Assembly (NCBI RefSeq): GCF_905220565.1 | Contig: NC_059406.1 | Location: 1,374,001-1,438,000 of the forward strand | DNA length: 64,000 nt | From: Melitaea cinxia | Taxonomy: Eukaryota > Arthropoda > Insecta > Lepidoptera > Nymphalidae | Direction of reading: 5' to 3' | Shown: in pieces, positions 22,081 through 34,690 of the stretch | How positions within the stretch are numbered: position 1 is the first letter of the stretch | Layout: each line of letters begins with the position of its first letter | Translations under genes and position numbers: made by a program | Notes under the pieces: model-generated | The model's input: only the letters and a program-made list of their open reading frames with translations | The model's database searches: none | What the model was told of the DNA's origin: nothing

Positions 22081-22734
22081 GATGTTTGCTGCTGTGTGGC
22101 TACTACTTGAGTTTTTAAAAAGTTCATATAAATAAAAAAACTAAAAATCTACAATCAAAGTTTTGACCAACACGCCTACCTTAACTAATCATAATTTTAC
22201 CACAATTTACAAACACATGTTGTTAACGCTAGTTAAACATATCGTATTCACTGTAACAGCCTGCCAACCCTAATGACTTGATATCGTGTCGCGCGAAGTC
22301 GTGCGATGACGCGTACGTAGACTAAATAATGATGTAATAAAGTGTCGCGAGTCGCCTCGGACCACACGGGATCTGCATGTCACCTGGACGACTGTTTTAT
22401 TTTAATCCCGTGCATGTGTTTACCGCTTAGATCGAATTTAAAAGAATTCAGACACTATTTACACTCGACTCTCTTGTTTGTGATTCTCTTGTAGTGAATG
22501 TTTAATATGTCGCTTTGTTAAAAGCTTGTTTGTGACAATGAATTTGGGTACTTTGTATTTAATTAATTAGACGAAATGTCTCTTAAGATTTTATACTGGA
22601 GAGTGCAGGAAATTTATACAGGAAATTTGAATATCTTGGAAGATATTCTGAAACATACATCTACTAACCGACAGTAGAAAATCGATATGGCAGAAAAGCC
22701 TTTACCTGTCATTGATATATTATATATAGGATTG

Positions 22735-22975
22735 TTCATACATACATATATATTAGAAAGATATGTGCTTTAAAGTAAGCAACTTAATGCTTGTATCATA
22801 GGTAACAGCTGACTGGTATAGCTACATATTTTTCTTCTTCTATAAACATACTTATAAATAGTTCGTATATAAATAAATATTTATATTACACCCAGACTCG
22901 GGGTGGGAATCGAACCCACAACCCTCAGAGCAGAAAGTAGGGTCACTAAAAACTGCGCCAACGCGCAACGGGCTA
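22735..22975 (-). mobile_element. tRNA-headed SINE (family S1), near full length
   Basis: On the minus strand the head reads 'gcgcgttggcgcagtttt', then a polymerase III B-box-like 'gggttcgattcccacc'. The body has 'aagcattaagttgcttactt' and ends in AT-rich sequence. The Bm1-like lepidopteran SINE head is the closest family I know. Confidence 0.8.
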
Positions 22976-23003
22976 GTCAAATAGAAGTACACATCCAATG
23001 TTA

Positions 23004-23359
23004 TCTATATATTAATACGTGAAGCAATAACTTTGTACCCCTTTTATGAAAATTGCGCGGACGGAGGAGTATGAAATTTCGTACACTTATAGTTTAAATA
23101 GAGAAGGAGTGCAGAATGCTAATATTTTTTTTGAAATTATGTATAACATATATTAAATTAATAAAAAAATATATTACACACACTCTCATCTATTTGACAC
23201 ACACACACACGCATATTATATGCGTTCTTTTGTTGGTTGTCAAAGTCTGTAGTCAAATTGAAAAGTTTAAAAACAGGTTCATTGTTTTTATTATTTTTTG
23301 GTTTTCTTAAATTTAAATTTTTAATTATGGTCGAATTTCGACCTCTGGGCGAACACTAG
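23004..23359 (+). mobile_element. Complete non-autonomous Helitron (family D)
   Basis: It starts A|TCTATATATTAATACG and ends CTAG|T. A hairpin GGTCGAA-T-TTCGACC sits about 13 bases before the CTAG. It includes a (CA)n stretch at about 23160-23212. The 64- and 73-codon frames across it are not genes. Confidence 0.9.
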
Positions 23360-24161
23360 TTTCTGCTAACGTCTGAACAAATTCCTCATCAATTTTAGAA
23401 AAGTTTAATTCAAAAATACTTATACATCTCTCAGTGACCGAGAAATAACTATTATTACGAATAAATATAATAAGAGAACGGCTATTTCCTACGCGATATT
23501 CAAAGATCAAAGTTCGCAAAATAAACTCGCAGACACTTTGGTACAATTACGATAATATAGAAGAAGAAAAAAAACCTACTCTTATCACGTAAAGATCTGG
23601 CTGTGACCCAGAATTTTTTATATCATGTTTTAAGTTTATTGTGCGGTAAATTCGTATGGTAGCAAATATAAAACTGTCAACGGGTCACTGAGGAAACTGC
23701 CGTAGTATTTCAATCACACGCCTCTGCAGTCTAGACTAGAACGCTCAGAGGACTTTCCGAAGATAAATTCTATATTTTATTGTCTTTATATTGTTTTCGT
23801 GATGACTCCATCAAATATAACGACCTTTGTATTGATAATAACTTATTTATGCAATAAAAATTTGAAAGTAGACGGTGAAAATCCTCAAATGTTTCATTGA
23901 ATTCGGTGGTACTAAATAATTATATGCTTAGACACGTGTTCTTCATTGTGTTCAATTTGATGTAGTGCGCTTTTTATATATTTTCACGTGTGTTATTCAA
24001 GTCAAGTCAAGTGACAACATTTATTAGATTTATTTACCGTAACTCCGTTTATAAGCACGTGATCTTATTCTTAAAATCCATTCAGAAATATGTCTTAAGT
24101 TGGCCAAAATTTTAATATCTATCACTCATTATCTACGTACTAAAATAAGAGAATAAAAATA
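23360..24161. other. Unique-looking AT-rich stretch without gene
   Basis: No repeat, RNA gene or convincing frame was seen. Confidence 0.5.
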
Positions 24162-24635
24162 AATAATTGTGTTTGTTGGCAAACGAAAAATAAAACGACG
24201 TTTTTTTTTCTTTATTTATATAGTCAAACACCTATATAAGGTTAATTCGGCTTAAAACGACTTCAATTACATCAACAAGTAATACAACGTAGGTAGACTA
24301 AAAAATAATCAAGTAAATACGCATTATCAAAGATTACTCCAAAAGTTGATATTAAATCTCGAATATATTTAAATTTGACCACATGACAAACATCGGCTTT
24401 GGATTAAATTAAAAATCATCAAAATCGGTACTCCCAGTAAGAAGTTATGCGGATTTACCTCGATTTCTCTAGGATCCCATCATCAGATCCTGGTTTCCTT
24501 ATCATCTTAGAATATCTTCTTTTCAACAAAAAAAGAATTATCAAAATCGGTTCATAAACGATAAAGTTATCCCCGAACAAACATTAATATATAAACGGTC
24601 GAATTGAGTAACCTCTTCCTTTTTTGAAGTCGGTT
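24162..24635 (-). mobile_element. Helentron-like element (family X), copy 4
   Basis: The minus strand starts AACCGACTTCAAAAAAGGAA and ends with the stem GTTTG-CCAA-CAAAC. A T-rich insertion of about 55 bases lies near 24200-24255. Confidence 0.68.
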
Positions 24636-24825
24636 AGGTTAAGAGAACGATTGGTTAGATAATTGTTTAGTCTGGCTTATCATCTGTATATAGTGATTCA
24701 AATTCCTTCGTAAATATCTTTAAGAAATCTCAAATGCCCTGGCTTAAAAGAATAAAAGCGACGATGGAAATTAATCATCAACCCACAAAATCATATGAGT
24801 TTTTAAAGTCAATATTTGTTTGTTA

Positions 24826-25112
24826 TGCTGTGTGTGTGTGTTTGCGGTAGTAAAGAATACAGCCACCCCGTCTCTTCCCGTGGGTGTCGTAAGAGGCGAC
24901 TAAAGGATAACACAGTTCCGCTACCACCTTGGAAATTAAAAAGCCAACTGATGGCGAAATAATCATCCAACTGCTGCCTTTGAAATACACATAATTATCT
25001 TCGGAGCGACAAAGGCGGTCACCAACCCGTCTGCCCAGCGTGCTGACTGTGGCCAAAATACGTGAATTCGCGCCATTTTTGGCGCGAACTTAGAGAGGCC
25101 TATGTCCAGCCA
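24826..25112 (+). mobile_element. RTE-tail repeat (family R), copy 3
   Basis: It starts after a (TG)n run, passes 'gtgggtgtcgtaagaggcga', has a deletion in the middle, and ends at 'aggcctatgtccagcca' without the (GAT)n tail. Confidence 0.85.
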
Positions 25113-25856
25113 CAATACATTGACATTCACTTAATTAACTTATTTTTTATGTAAATGTGAAGGTACACAATCAAATAATAAAGTGTGGGAGTCTGGTGTT
25201 AAGCTAGGCTCGAAGCCTGTGTTTCAGGAGTGTGTATAAGTGTATAATTAACTAAGTGTAAAAAAAAAATCTGTTATACTTAGAAATATGACTTACATTT
25301 TGTCTTTCATGTATTTGTCAATTTGCGAATCATTTCAATTGGCAACAGAAAATCTCAAAGCGATTTCATAATTTGCTCATATGTTACAACGGGACATTGT
25401 ACCAGCGACCTGCAGAAATATATATTACAAAATTTACTAGTCTGTAAGAAGTCTGGGCGTGAAAAACTTAAAATAAATAAACATATGTCGCTTCACGACA
25501 GACAGTTTATTTACGAATTTTTCAGCGCGTTGGCGCTTGAAAAGAAATATAACGCCATAAATCGTTTTAGCTTCTTTGACGTTGATTTCGCTGGATAATT
25601 ATTATAAAAAGCACTTTGATATCGTTCGATGTCAGAAATAAATCACGACGGTGGTCATATACTCGCTTTTTACATTACATGTGCATGGAATGTTTGTCTT
25701 TTATATTATGTTTGTTTTATCTGGATGTATGTCTGTCTTTCTGAGAAGATGCTTTTGGTTTATCTGATTTTGATACTAGTGGAAGCAACCGAACTTAACT
25801 GAGACACCGTCTTTCTAAGCAGCTGTAGGAGTGCGAATCAGAAATAAAAATTTGCA
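25113..25856. other. Unique-looking stretch without a supported gene
   Basis: A 91-codon open frame at 25323-25598 begins with TTG rather than ATG and matches nothing I recognise. I do not call it a gene. Confidence 0.45.
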
Positions 25857-26054
25857 TCATTACATAGTATAAAACAAAGTCGCTCCCCCTGTCTGTATGC
25901 TTAGATCTTTGAAACTACACAACGGATTTTGATGCGGTTTTCTTTAGTAAATAGAGTCATTCCAGAGGAAGGTTTATATGTATAATACATGGATAATACA
26001 GTAGAGGAACACTGATAGTTATTGTAACCGAGCGAAGCCCGGGCAGGTCGCTAG
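25857..26054 (+). mobile_element. Complete non-autonomous Helitron (family C), copy 1
   Basis: It starts A|TCATTACATAGTATAAAAC and ends GGCAGGTCGCTAG|T, preceded by 'accgagcgaagcccgggc'. The other copy is at 58377-58600 in reverse. Confidence 0.9.
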
Positions 26055-27120
26055 TGATGTATAAAATAAATAATCTCAACTAACTTACTGGTTTGACAGA
26101 TAGGTAAAGTTTGACAGTGAATAAGGAAAATGTACCGTGATTTTTATCAATTAGAAAGAGAGAGAGAGAAATTTTCGTAGCTTTGTTGCGTTTTCTCGCA
26201 TAGGTAATGCAACAGGAAATTTCAAAGTCTAAATATTCCTAGAATTTCTGGTTAAACGATTATATTATTCAGCTTATATTAGTAAATATGTATTGAATAT
26301 TTTTTATGACTACGATGATAAATTACGTTATAAAATATTGACAGTTAATGATATTATTTTATTACTTAAGACATTTATAACGACAAACTGATTATAAGTG
26401 AAAGGCTGAGGTTTTTGATGAATAAAACATTGATTTAAAATTTAAGATAACTTCGATCTAATGGATTTTTCAAATTTCTTAAACGTAATAATCGGAAAGA
26501 TTACTTTCTAATTACGCCTAGAAACTGATTGTTCCTTTTTTGTGACTTGTTCCTTGAATATGTTGTGTAAATATGGAAATAAATAAATAAATAAAATATT
26601 TTGGTAATAATACTTATAAAAATTGATATATTTGATTGTAGTAAGTTATTGAATATTTTAAAAATAAATATAATATCACAAAATATAATTTAATTGTAAA
26701 CATATTTAAAAATAAATAACCAACAAAGCGACAGATAAAACATAAGATAAAAAAGATGTAGACAATTATTTTTAAAATATATTTTATTCTCACTGAATAT
26801 TACACTGTTCTGACGTGAAACCGTGAAAATATCTCTAGTGTGTTATAACATGACCTAATAGGATTGGAAAAAGTTTTTTAATATCCATATAATAAGAATA
26901 ATATACACGATTATAAACCCACGCTTTTTACATTGACGTCATTTTAAATTTCCCATAATATGTCGCACGATTACGACAAATTTAATGACACTATAAACGT
27001 TATAATCCTTTCAACTGGTTATTTAATACGCATTGTAATTATTATTTAATATATACACATCTAATATATTTTATGTGTTTAGATAAAACTGTACATCTAA
27101 ATCATCTACATAATTTACAT
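26055..27120. other. AT-rich stretch without gene
   Basis: It has a short (GA)n run at 26157-26170 and (AAAT)n at about 26576-26597, the latter perhaps a LINE tail. Nothing else is recognised. Confidence 0.5.
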
Positions 27121-27225
27121 TTCCTCTGCCCAAAGTTGCCTGGAAGAGATCGATCATTAGCGATAAGGCCGCCTTTTGTACTTATCTCCTGGTTTCATTT
27201 CATTCACTCCTAACAGCCCTTGGTT
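27121..27225 (+). repeat. LINE 3' UTR fragment
   Basis: 'gttgcctggaagagatcg' and 'ttagcgataaggccgcc' are typical of jockey/CR1-type LINE 3' ends in Lepidoptera. Confidence 0.55.
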
Positions 27226-27969
27226 TTTTTATGTCTATTTCCAAGTCCAGAAACTTGGAATACAATATTATAAACGGGTATAATTGTCAGGATGAATGCT
27301 TGTTACACTTCGCAAGTACTAATGAGTCAACCGTGATGAAAATTATTAAGTTAGCTGTTTTAGAAACTATTTTCTATTCCGAAAGTCTTTAAGATTCAAA
27401 AATTTCGCTAATATGCCCGTATTATACATAATTTAAATTTAGTTCAAGAACTAAACCAATATTCAACAACCATACAAAATTTAAGAACGCGCAATGTTTA
27501 GTCATTAACATGGAAATGAATAAATAACGCATTATTTCCTTAAAATGTAAGTAATTTTTTTTATTTAATTTTTGTGTAAAACATATACGGTATATTTAAT
27601 TGTATCTATGTAACGTCAGTACTAGGAAATAATAACAATTTATAGAAAATGTCTAGTGTAACTGAATTCGGTAGAACAGTAGCATCGTACCTTTCATGCT
27701 TTCTTCGAACTTACATAACATAGAATAAAATTATAGTCTAAACAGATACTGCTTTGTACAACTTGTAACGTTCGAATAGGATTTTTTTTTCTAAACGCTG
27801 AATACGAGTTTAAAAATATGTAAAAATATGCTAATATCACAAAAAAAGGATAAACACTTGTGACTGTGTTGTAACTTCCGCTATATGTGTATTTGTTATA
27901 TTATAGGTACATGTTTTGTATTATTTCTGTGTCTCCAATATTTCAACTATTTCCATGTTGTTTGTAAAA

Positions 27970-28011
27970 CTTTTGGCTTTTAACGAATTGGTATTCGTTA
28001 AAAGCCAAAAG
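27970..28011. repeat. 19-bp perfect hairpin with 4-base loop
   Basis: CTTTTGGCTTTTAACGAAT at 27970-27988 pairs exactly with 27993-28011; the loop is TGGT. Confidence 0.92.
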
Positions 28012-28240
28012 ATGATACGATATACAAAGATTTTTATTTTTATAAAATTAGCATAGATTTAGTGACGTGTAAAGATAAATATGAAAAATCTCAGTTGATA
28101 TTCTGAAACAAATTTATCCGTTGTACATTCAAAAGAAAAGGCTTTCAAAGGAAAGCTAGGAAATTGAGATACATTTTTATTTACAGAGACGATTCTAAAT
28201 ATTTATTTATTTTATTTATTTACTTAAAACATATAAGATA

Positions 28241-28271
28241 ATTTCTACATTAATAATATTAATGTAGAAAT
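28241..28271. repeat. 14-bp hairpin, AT-rich
   Basis: ATTTCTACATTAAT at 28241-28254 pairs with 28258-28271 around a 3-base loop. A second AT palindrome follows at 28271-28290. Confidence 0.8.
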
Positions 28272-29011
28272 ATAATATAATTATATTATAGAAGTCATAA
28301 ATTGAATTTACAAAATAACAATAATGATAAATAATAAAATAACAAATATGAATAATTATCGATTCTATTTCGATGATACGAAAAGTAACATAATTATTAA
28401 ACAAATAAATAAGTTCAAGTATAAACAGTCTGTACCGTCTGCGCTCTTATAATCTATGATCAAATAGCCGCAGACATGGCGGATCCATCCATATATCAAT
28501 CACAAGCGATCTACCGACATTTATTTACACGTTCACGTATTTTAACCCAAGTCTATTTTCGATAGAGTAAATCCGTGAACGTATTTGGGCTGTTTTTGTT
28601 GATGGTTAATGTTTGCTACCGGTTGGTAATATGTTTTTATACGGTTTAGCAGTTCTCGACTATCAGCTAGTGATTTCGAATATGTTATTTCATATGTACC
28701 TTATGTTGTAATTACCTTAGGTTCAATTTAGATTGCATTATCATTTTCTATTTATCAATTTTCCGTATTGTCATTGCTATTTGTAACATGCGAGGGGATA
28801 TCGAGGATATGGAGAGGATCTGATGTAAGATCTTTAAAAAAATACCTAACCTTATAATAATATTTATGTATCTATAGAAATGATAATAGCTATTTTGCCC
28901 CGAAAAATTAAGAAATAAATATTTATCTTTAGTAATAACGCTGTCGGATTGTAATAATTTTATTATGTGAAAATTTAATAGAATTAATAAATTGACCATA
29001 TATATAGATGT

Positions 29012-29119
29012 TTGTCGTGGTGGCGTTTGTGTTTGTGTATTGTGTGTTTCCGGACCCCCGACACAGGAGAAAATCCTACTACATCCGGCGTTGTGTGTGA
29101 ATCGTTTATTTATTTATTA
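29012..29119 (+). repeat. LINE 3' end with (TTTA)n tail
   Basis: 'tttccggacccccgacac', 'gaaaatcctactacatccgg' and 'gtgtgtgaatcg' lead into 'tttatttatttatta'. This is a common non-LTR retrotransposon 3' end in Lepidoptera. A Helitron is inserted in its tail. Confidence 0.6.
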
Positions 29120-29399
29120 TCTAATATATAAAATTCTTGTGTCGCGGTGTTTGTAGTTAAACTCCTCCGAAACGGCTTGACCGATTCTCATGAAATTTTG
29201 TGTGCATATCGTGTAGATCTGAGAATCGAACAATATCTATTTTTAATACCCCTAAGTTTTAGGGGGGGGGGGGTTAAGAGGGTAAATAAAATATTATGAA
29301 AATTTGTGTGCATATCGGATAAGTCTGAGAATCGGCCAACATCTATTTTTCATTCCACTAAGTTGTAAGGGGAGGGAGGGGATTTGCGAGGTCAGCTAG
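29120..29399 (+). mobile_element. Complete non-autonomous Helitron (family B), copy 4
   Basis: It starts A|TCTAATATATAAAATTC and ends GAGGTCAGCTAG|T. The segment 'aaattttgtgtgcatatcg' occurs twice inside (near 29193 and 29297), pointing to an internal duplication. Confidence 0.9.
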
Positions 29400-29933
29400 T
29401 ATCTTATATAGTAATCAAAGCGTGTTTTTTATTGAAAATTAAATGTGACATGTTTCATTACGATCCATCACAGTTCAGTATAATCTCCATTATATGTGTA
29501 ATAGTTATTTATTTTTTCTAAATAATATTTTTTTTTCCACAGGCTTTGAAATCCCCATGCCTTTTATTAAATATCATGCATTATAATTATGCTTATCCTA
29601 GAGGGGAGTTATAACTTTAGATTACAGATCGATAGTCCTGTGACTGCCTACTACAGCTAGGACGTAGTCCAACGCTATCCGAATCATTCTATTACAATAT
29701 ACAAATCAATGTTTATTCATATTATTCGTTTTTATACTTATGCATTTTTGTATTCAAAAACTTATGTATTCGGTGTCTTTTCAATTTGACATTTTTAAAT
29801 TTCTCATACAGATGAAAAAATATATATATACATCTATCTTTTTAAAACGGAAATCGTTATAGAGCCAGTAGCAAAAGTGGTTCATTCAAATAAGTAGGTA
29901 CCTACCACGAAATGGTTGTTATCTATTTTACTT

Positions 29934-30003
29934 CAACCTCATACAGTCCACTGCTGGACATAGGCCTCCGCAAGATAGCGCCAAACATGGCGTGAATTCA
30001 TGT
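29934..30003 (-). repeat. RTE-tail repeat (family R), 3' fragment
   Basis: 'cagtccactgctggacatag' followed by 'gcctccgcaag' and 'catggcgtgaattcatgtg' is the reverse complement of the family's 3' end. Confidence 0.75.
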
Positions 30004-30119
30004 GTGCGTTACCTATTTCATACAGATACTATAAACCAGAAAAGTTCTAAGAACATGAAAGAGCATCTCTTTTTCATTAGTATCTTAGGAGTTTAAATTA
30101 GGTGTGATAAATTAAGTTG

Positions 30120-30480
30120 CATCACGGGTAACAAGAATCCCCTTTTCGGTTCGCTCTAATGTTTATTTGTTTCAAATATTTATATTTGCAATTTCGAAAC
30201 TTCCTGAAGCACTAAACGTCAAAATCTAAGCGTATCCCGGGGTATTTACTTTCCCCCTTGCGCAAGCGCTGCGAAAATTCAACACTTCGTAACTTTTGTG
30301 TACATTTGTGTCAGAAACGTCTGCAGATCAAAAGACGTATGCATATATAGAAGATAGTTCAATGTGTCTGTTTGTGTTCGCAACTGGCGCTTTGTTTGTG
30401 AACTTTCGCAAGTTATCCGTCGCTGCTCGTTCAGAGAATTATTAAAATTTTGGTTAAGATGAATTTTTTGTGATTTTTTG
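30120..30480. other. Unique block of balanced composition, possible regulatory DNA
   Basis: The GC content is visibly higher than around it and no repeat landmark is present. 'gcatatatagaag' at about 30340 could be a TATA-like element. No exon can be supported. Confidence 0.25.
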
Positions 30481-32329
30481 TTCGTGTTTTTAGATCAGTG
30501 ACTTCAAATTGGGTCACAGTAATGCATCGTTATTAACACGAGTTTTTTATAACGAATTCTTTCTTTATTTTGTATTTTATAACGTAACAGATTAGCAAGT
30601 AGAATATCAAACAAAATAATAAACTACAGATGATAAAAATCTCTCAAATAGTTTCGTATTTGCAATATACTTCTGTAATGGTATTGTATTAAGTAAGGAC
30701 CACCCGCTAACTTCAGTCTCTCGGTCGTTTATAAGCAATGCAAGCAAACAACATTATACGTCAAATGTTTTATCACTACTGCTAACCAATTTACTTTCAT
30801 ATTCCACGTGTCAAATATATTACACAATTGTATGACTGCAAAATGAATATTTTTCTCTGAATTATATGAATTTAACAAAATGTGGACTTTTGACACATAA
30901 CGTAATGATAAATTGCTTTTAAAATACTTTTGATACTTTTAAATAGTAAAAGTTAGAAAATATCGTAATTATATTTCAATTCCTAGTGTTGATATTTGAT
31001 AAAATTTTGTTTTTAGCGTTTATTATGACGCTGAGAAAACATAAATAGAATCCTCAAATAAAGCATGCGAGATTTGAGTTTGAATTGATTAAAAATTTAA
31101 AGCCAATATCCATAAAGTTCTAATGTTTTTACGTTGTCATTTTTGAAGTTATTTTTGAACCTTATTGCCTTGTAAAAGAGATGTTTACAATAGAAATAAA
31201 AGCTATGGATGAAGTTGAATCATAACCTTAGACCAACGTAATAAGTGTTAAGCTAACAGATGAAATTGTTGGTGATGTGGCTGTAAAGGATGAAGTGCCA
31301 ATAGACAACCATAATGTTTGCGTTGACCAACATGAGTAGTGGAGCTTGGTAGTACATAAATTAGTTAGTGGCTTACAAACAGTAATTATAGCTAAAGTGG
31401 TTAATTGTAGGAGTTAAGAATTTCTTGAAGCTAATGTTAAAAGAACTTAGAAGAGATTAGTATTTTGTACAATACTATATTTTCTAATTTGTGCTTTTAT
31501 TGTTTTTGGACAAATATACTCGAAAATTTTTTTAGATAATATTTCAATATCTACTGGTTATATCTAATTTCGATAGCGAAACATGATTGATGATATGATT
31601 ATTATGGCCGATTAGAAAGATTTGTTCTACGTACCAAATATAAAAAAGTTTATGTACATAATATGTTATTGTTTTTTTTTTAAAATATAATATTAATTTT
31701 AATTACATTCTCGTAAAATAGTCATTGTATCATCTGTATCAAGACGAAATTTCTACAAAAATCGCTGATTGATGATCCACTAAAATAATATGCGTGACAA
31801 CAATTTTAGGCTATTATTAATGTAATTGATTATTTCACTTTACTTTTCAATAACGTCGAAAATCGTGTCTATACTCTATGGCAAGACAGCATTTTAATTC
31901 AATTTTGATTTTGTGTGTTCTGTGCTGGTTATTTACGAGACAAAAAGCTCAGTAAATATTAACGATCCATATAGATTTGCTGTATTAGCTACTGGCTGTC
32001 CATAAATAAATAAATAAATAAATATCATTTAATTGCATTTGTAATTAAATAGATTTCAATAATAGAGAGAATATTAGAAGTGAGAAATTTATAATCCTAT
32101 TATTGCAAGATATGATTTACTTAAACGAAGTCGCGTTGGTCAATATATCAGGTAGCGATATGGGATATGGATGCAATCTTTGCTGTGACAAATGTTCCTT
32201 TAATGTCTATCAGTTATTTTGTGGCACTAGTATTCATATTTAATATGTTTATAATTAATTATTAAAATATTTATATTTAAAACATATTTTTTTTGTTGTC
32301 TGCAAATTTAAATTTTTGATTCAGTTTTG
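30481..32329. other. AT-rich stretch without gene
   Basis: An (AAAT)n run at 32004-32024 is the only recognisable item. Confidence 0.5.
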
Positions 32330-32470
32330 TCAGACCTCTTTCTACGTGTAGGAGAAATATCGGAGCTTAATCCACCTCGCTGCTCTACTGCGGTTGGCCT
32401 ACTATGAGTAACGATAGTTATCAGATGTATATAATAACAACAGGGCCAACCGATTGACCGATAAATTATA
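32330..32470 (-). repeat. SINE (family S2), 3' part
   Basis: The minus strand reads 'tactcatagtaggccaacc', 'gcagcgaggtggattaagc', matching the copy at 35.53 kb, but the RTE-like tail is degraded. Confidence 0.65.
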
Positions 32471-32509
32471 TTTTTTTATTTTTTATTGTGTGTCTTTCTT
32501 GCACATACC

Positions 32510-32625
32510 AAGGTTAGCTGGTTGAAAATGCATTAGCGTTAAGCCCGCCTTTTGCAAACACTTGTATTAGTGTATTTATTGTACAATAAAGAATTTAAAT
32601 TAATAAATAAATAAATAAACTAAAG
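32510..32625 (+). repeat. LINE 3' end with polyadenylation signal
   Basis: 'ttagcgttaagcccgcct' is followed by 'gtacaataaagaattt' and (AAAT)n. Confidence 0.6.
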
Positions 32626-33390
32626 ATATTTTGAATAAACTTTGAAAGTCTATAATCGATACTGAAGTAAAAACCATATTTTTTCATTTTTGTCTGTCTG
32701 TAACTTAGTCGCACTTCACACTGAAATTTGACATGCTTTAAGTTCATATTATAAGCTAGGACATCAGCACGATTCTCTTAAGGTAGAGGTTGAAAGAATG
32801 TTCAATTGAAGTCTGAGAAACAGTTGGTTTACATGTAGGTATAAAGCGTTTCCACGTGGATTTAAAGATTTACGATAATTGTTTATATTTGACAGACAAA
32901 TTTACTAATAATGAAAAGCAATACTTCAAACATTGAATATGCGTTATTTTAAGTATTTAGACTATTCAAGTGTTATATTAATATATAATACAAAACATTG
33001 TTCGGAACTTAGTATCGTGATATATTGTGCTGTATATTAAATTTACGAGGACATTTAATTGCTATCGTAAATTCGAACTTGTCATTGCTACCAAATTAAA
33101 TATTCTTTTGTAAATATTATATCGTTTTATATAGTTAAGAAATAAATTAAATTGGCTCTTATTTTTATATGTTATTTAATTTATAGCTAAATTTCTTTTT
33201 CAGCCAACATTTGTTTTTATTTTAGTAGTTTTTCTTTTTTTTTTTCTATGATATATTAGACAGTAGGATTTATTGTGTTGTTGTGTGTTTAAATTAGGAT
33301 TATCTACGTAATAAAACTATTAAAAACTTTGTTATACCAATATGTTACAAATCTTGAATTGTAGACTTCGAGATATTTTTTTCGAGGGTA
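32626..33390. other. AT-rich stretch without gene
   Basis: Nothing recognised. Confidence 0.5.
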
Positions 33391-33452
33391 TACACACACA
33401 CACACACAAACACATACACACACACACACAAACACATACACACACACACACA
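33391..33452. repeat. (CA)n microsatellite, interrupted
   Basis: Runs of CA are broken by 'aaacacata' units. The low-complexity reading frame through it is not a gene. Confidence 0.95.
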
Positions 33453-33500
33453 CAACAATTTCGCGCCAAAAATAGCGCAAACTCATGTGTTTAACTCATG
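33453..33500 (-). repeat. RTE-tail repeat (family R), short fragment
   Basis: 'tcgcgccaaaaatagcgcaa' and 'actcatgtgttt' match the family's 3' region. Confidence 0.55.
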
Positions 33501-34690
33501 GGTATATACAGAGTAGTAACAGTAAAATAGTGAGAAGTTCCTTAAGTTTGAATAGAGTAATATTCTAAAGAAATTAAAAAAAAATAGGATCCTACAATGT
33601 GTTCCTTGTCTGAAGCTATTTTTCTATGTGTCTTGTACCTATAAACGCTTAGCACGCTTTATGGAATATATATTATGTATGGTTGAAATATCCTCTTTAA
33701 CTTCAAAATTATACGTCTTTAAAAATATAAATTATTTTAGAAGGGACAACCTACTTTGAACTAGTTTGAACTTTGTATTTTTTTAACATTGTTTTATAAA
33801 AATACATTTCTTTCTTCATCCTTTATGAAATCCCGACTGGTGAATACTTAAGACATAGACAGACAGACGTAGAGAGACAGTCAGAGAAGTTTTAGTACAA
33901 AATAAAACACAGACGAAACAACGTCAAGGATTCGTCTAGTTATTCCCATACACTAAAAGTATAAACGTGTCACTAGGCGGTAAAATTTAATGAGAAATTT
34001 GATTAAGACACTTATATAATATATGCAATTTTTATATCAACATTTTTAACTATTCGATTTAATAAGAGTCAAAAGGCGACAAATATTTTCTGTTTTTAAT
34101 CCATAGAGTTCACGGAACGTGAGGGAATCATAGATTTAAATAAACTGCCATTTTTATTTGACATACCGTTGACAAACGTCAAAATTTAAAAAAAGAAGAA
34201 TTTTACATTTGACAACACTTTGTCAATACAAAGTTAGTATTGTAAAATGTAAAAGTTAATAAAAATATTCTTATGTCTTATTCTATAGTATTAAGAGTTA
34301 TTTTTGAATTTAAACAAAATATATATGTGTTTACTATAACGTTGTGGTTGAAAGATAATCCCTCAAATTATTGATGATAAAATTACGTATTTAGTTCTTG
34401 GTGTAGATTAAATAATAAATTACTGTAAGCTATGAATTGAAATGCGCTAATATTAACCAATGGTAGAATTATTTATATTATGTTAACCCTGAGACAAAAA
34501 AAAAAAACAGTTGCGAAAGCTTTCCTCAAATTTATTACAAAATATCTTTTGGTTGCAAATTCAAAACTGACCTTAATTTCTATTTTACCCATAGTTTTCG
34601 TAAGAAGATCTGAATTGTGTTGATGTTTCTGAATTTTTTAAGGCTGTTTTTATAGTTAGACAACGTGACTGACTAATTCCCAACTATTTT
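33501..34690. other. AT-rich stretch without gene
   Basis: An imperfect stem of about 23 pairs can form at 34201-34256. Nothing else is recognised. Confidence 0.5.

Larger units (their letters stand above)
27226..29011. other. AT-rich stretch without gene
   Basis: It contains the hairpins at 27970 and 28241. A less AT-rich patch at about 28430-28660 is unique as far as I can tell. Confidence 0.5.

Noticed and set aside
23160..23212. Possible CRISPR-like or satellite array from CA repeats
   Set aside because: Simple dinucleotide repeat inside a Helitron; no spacers.
25323..25598. 91-codon open frame
   Set aside because: It opens with TTG and has no motif or splice context; length alone is not enough in 64 kb.
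33304..33486. Val/Cys-rich frame
   Set aside because: It is the translation of a (CA)n microsatellite.
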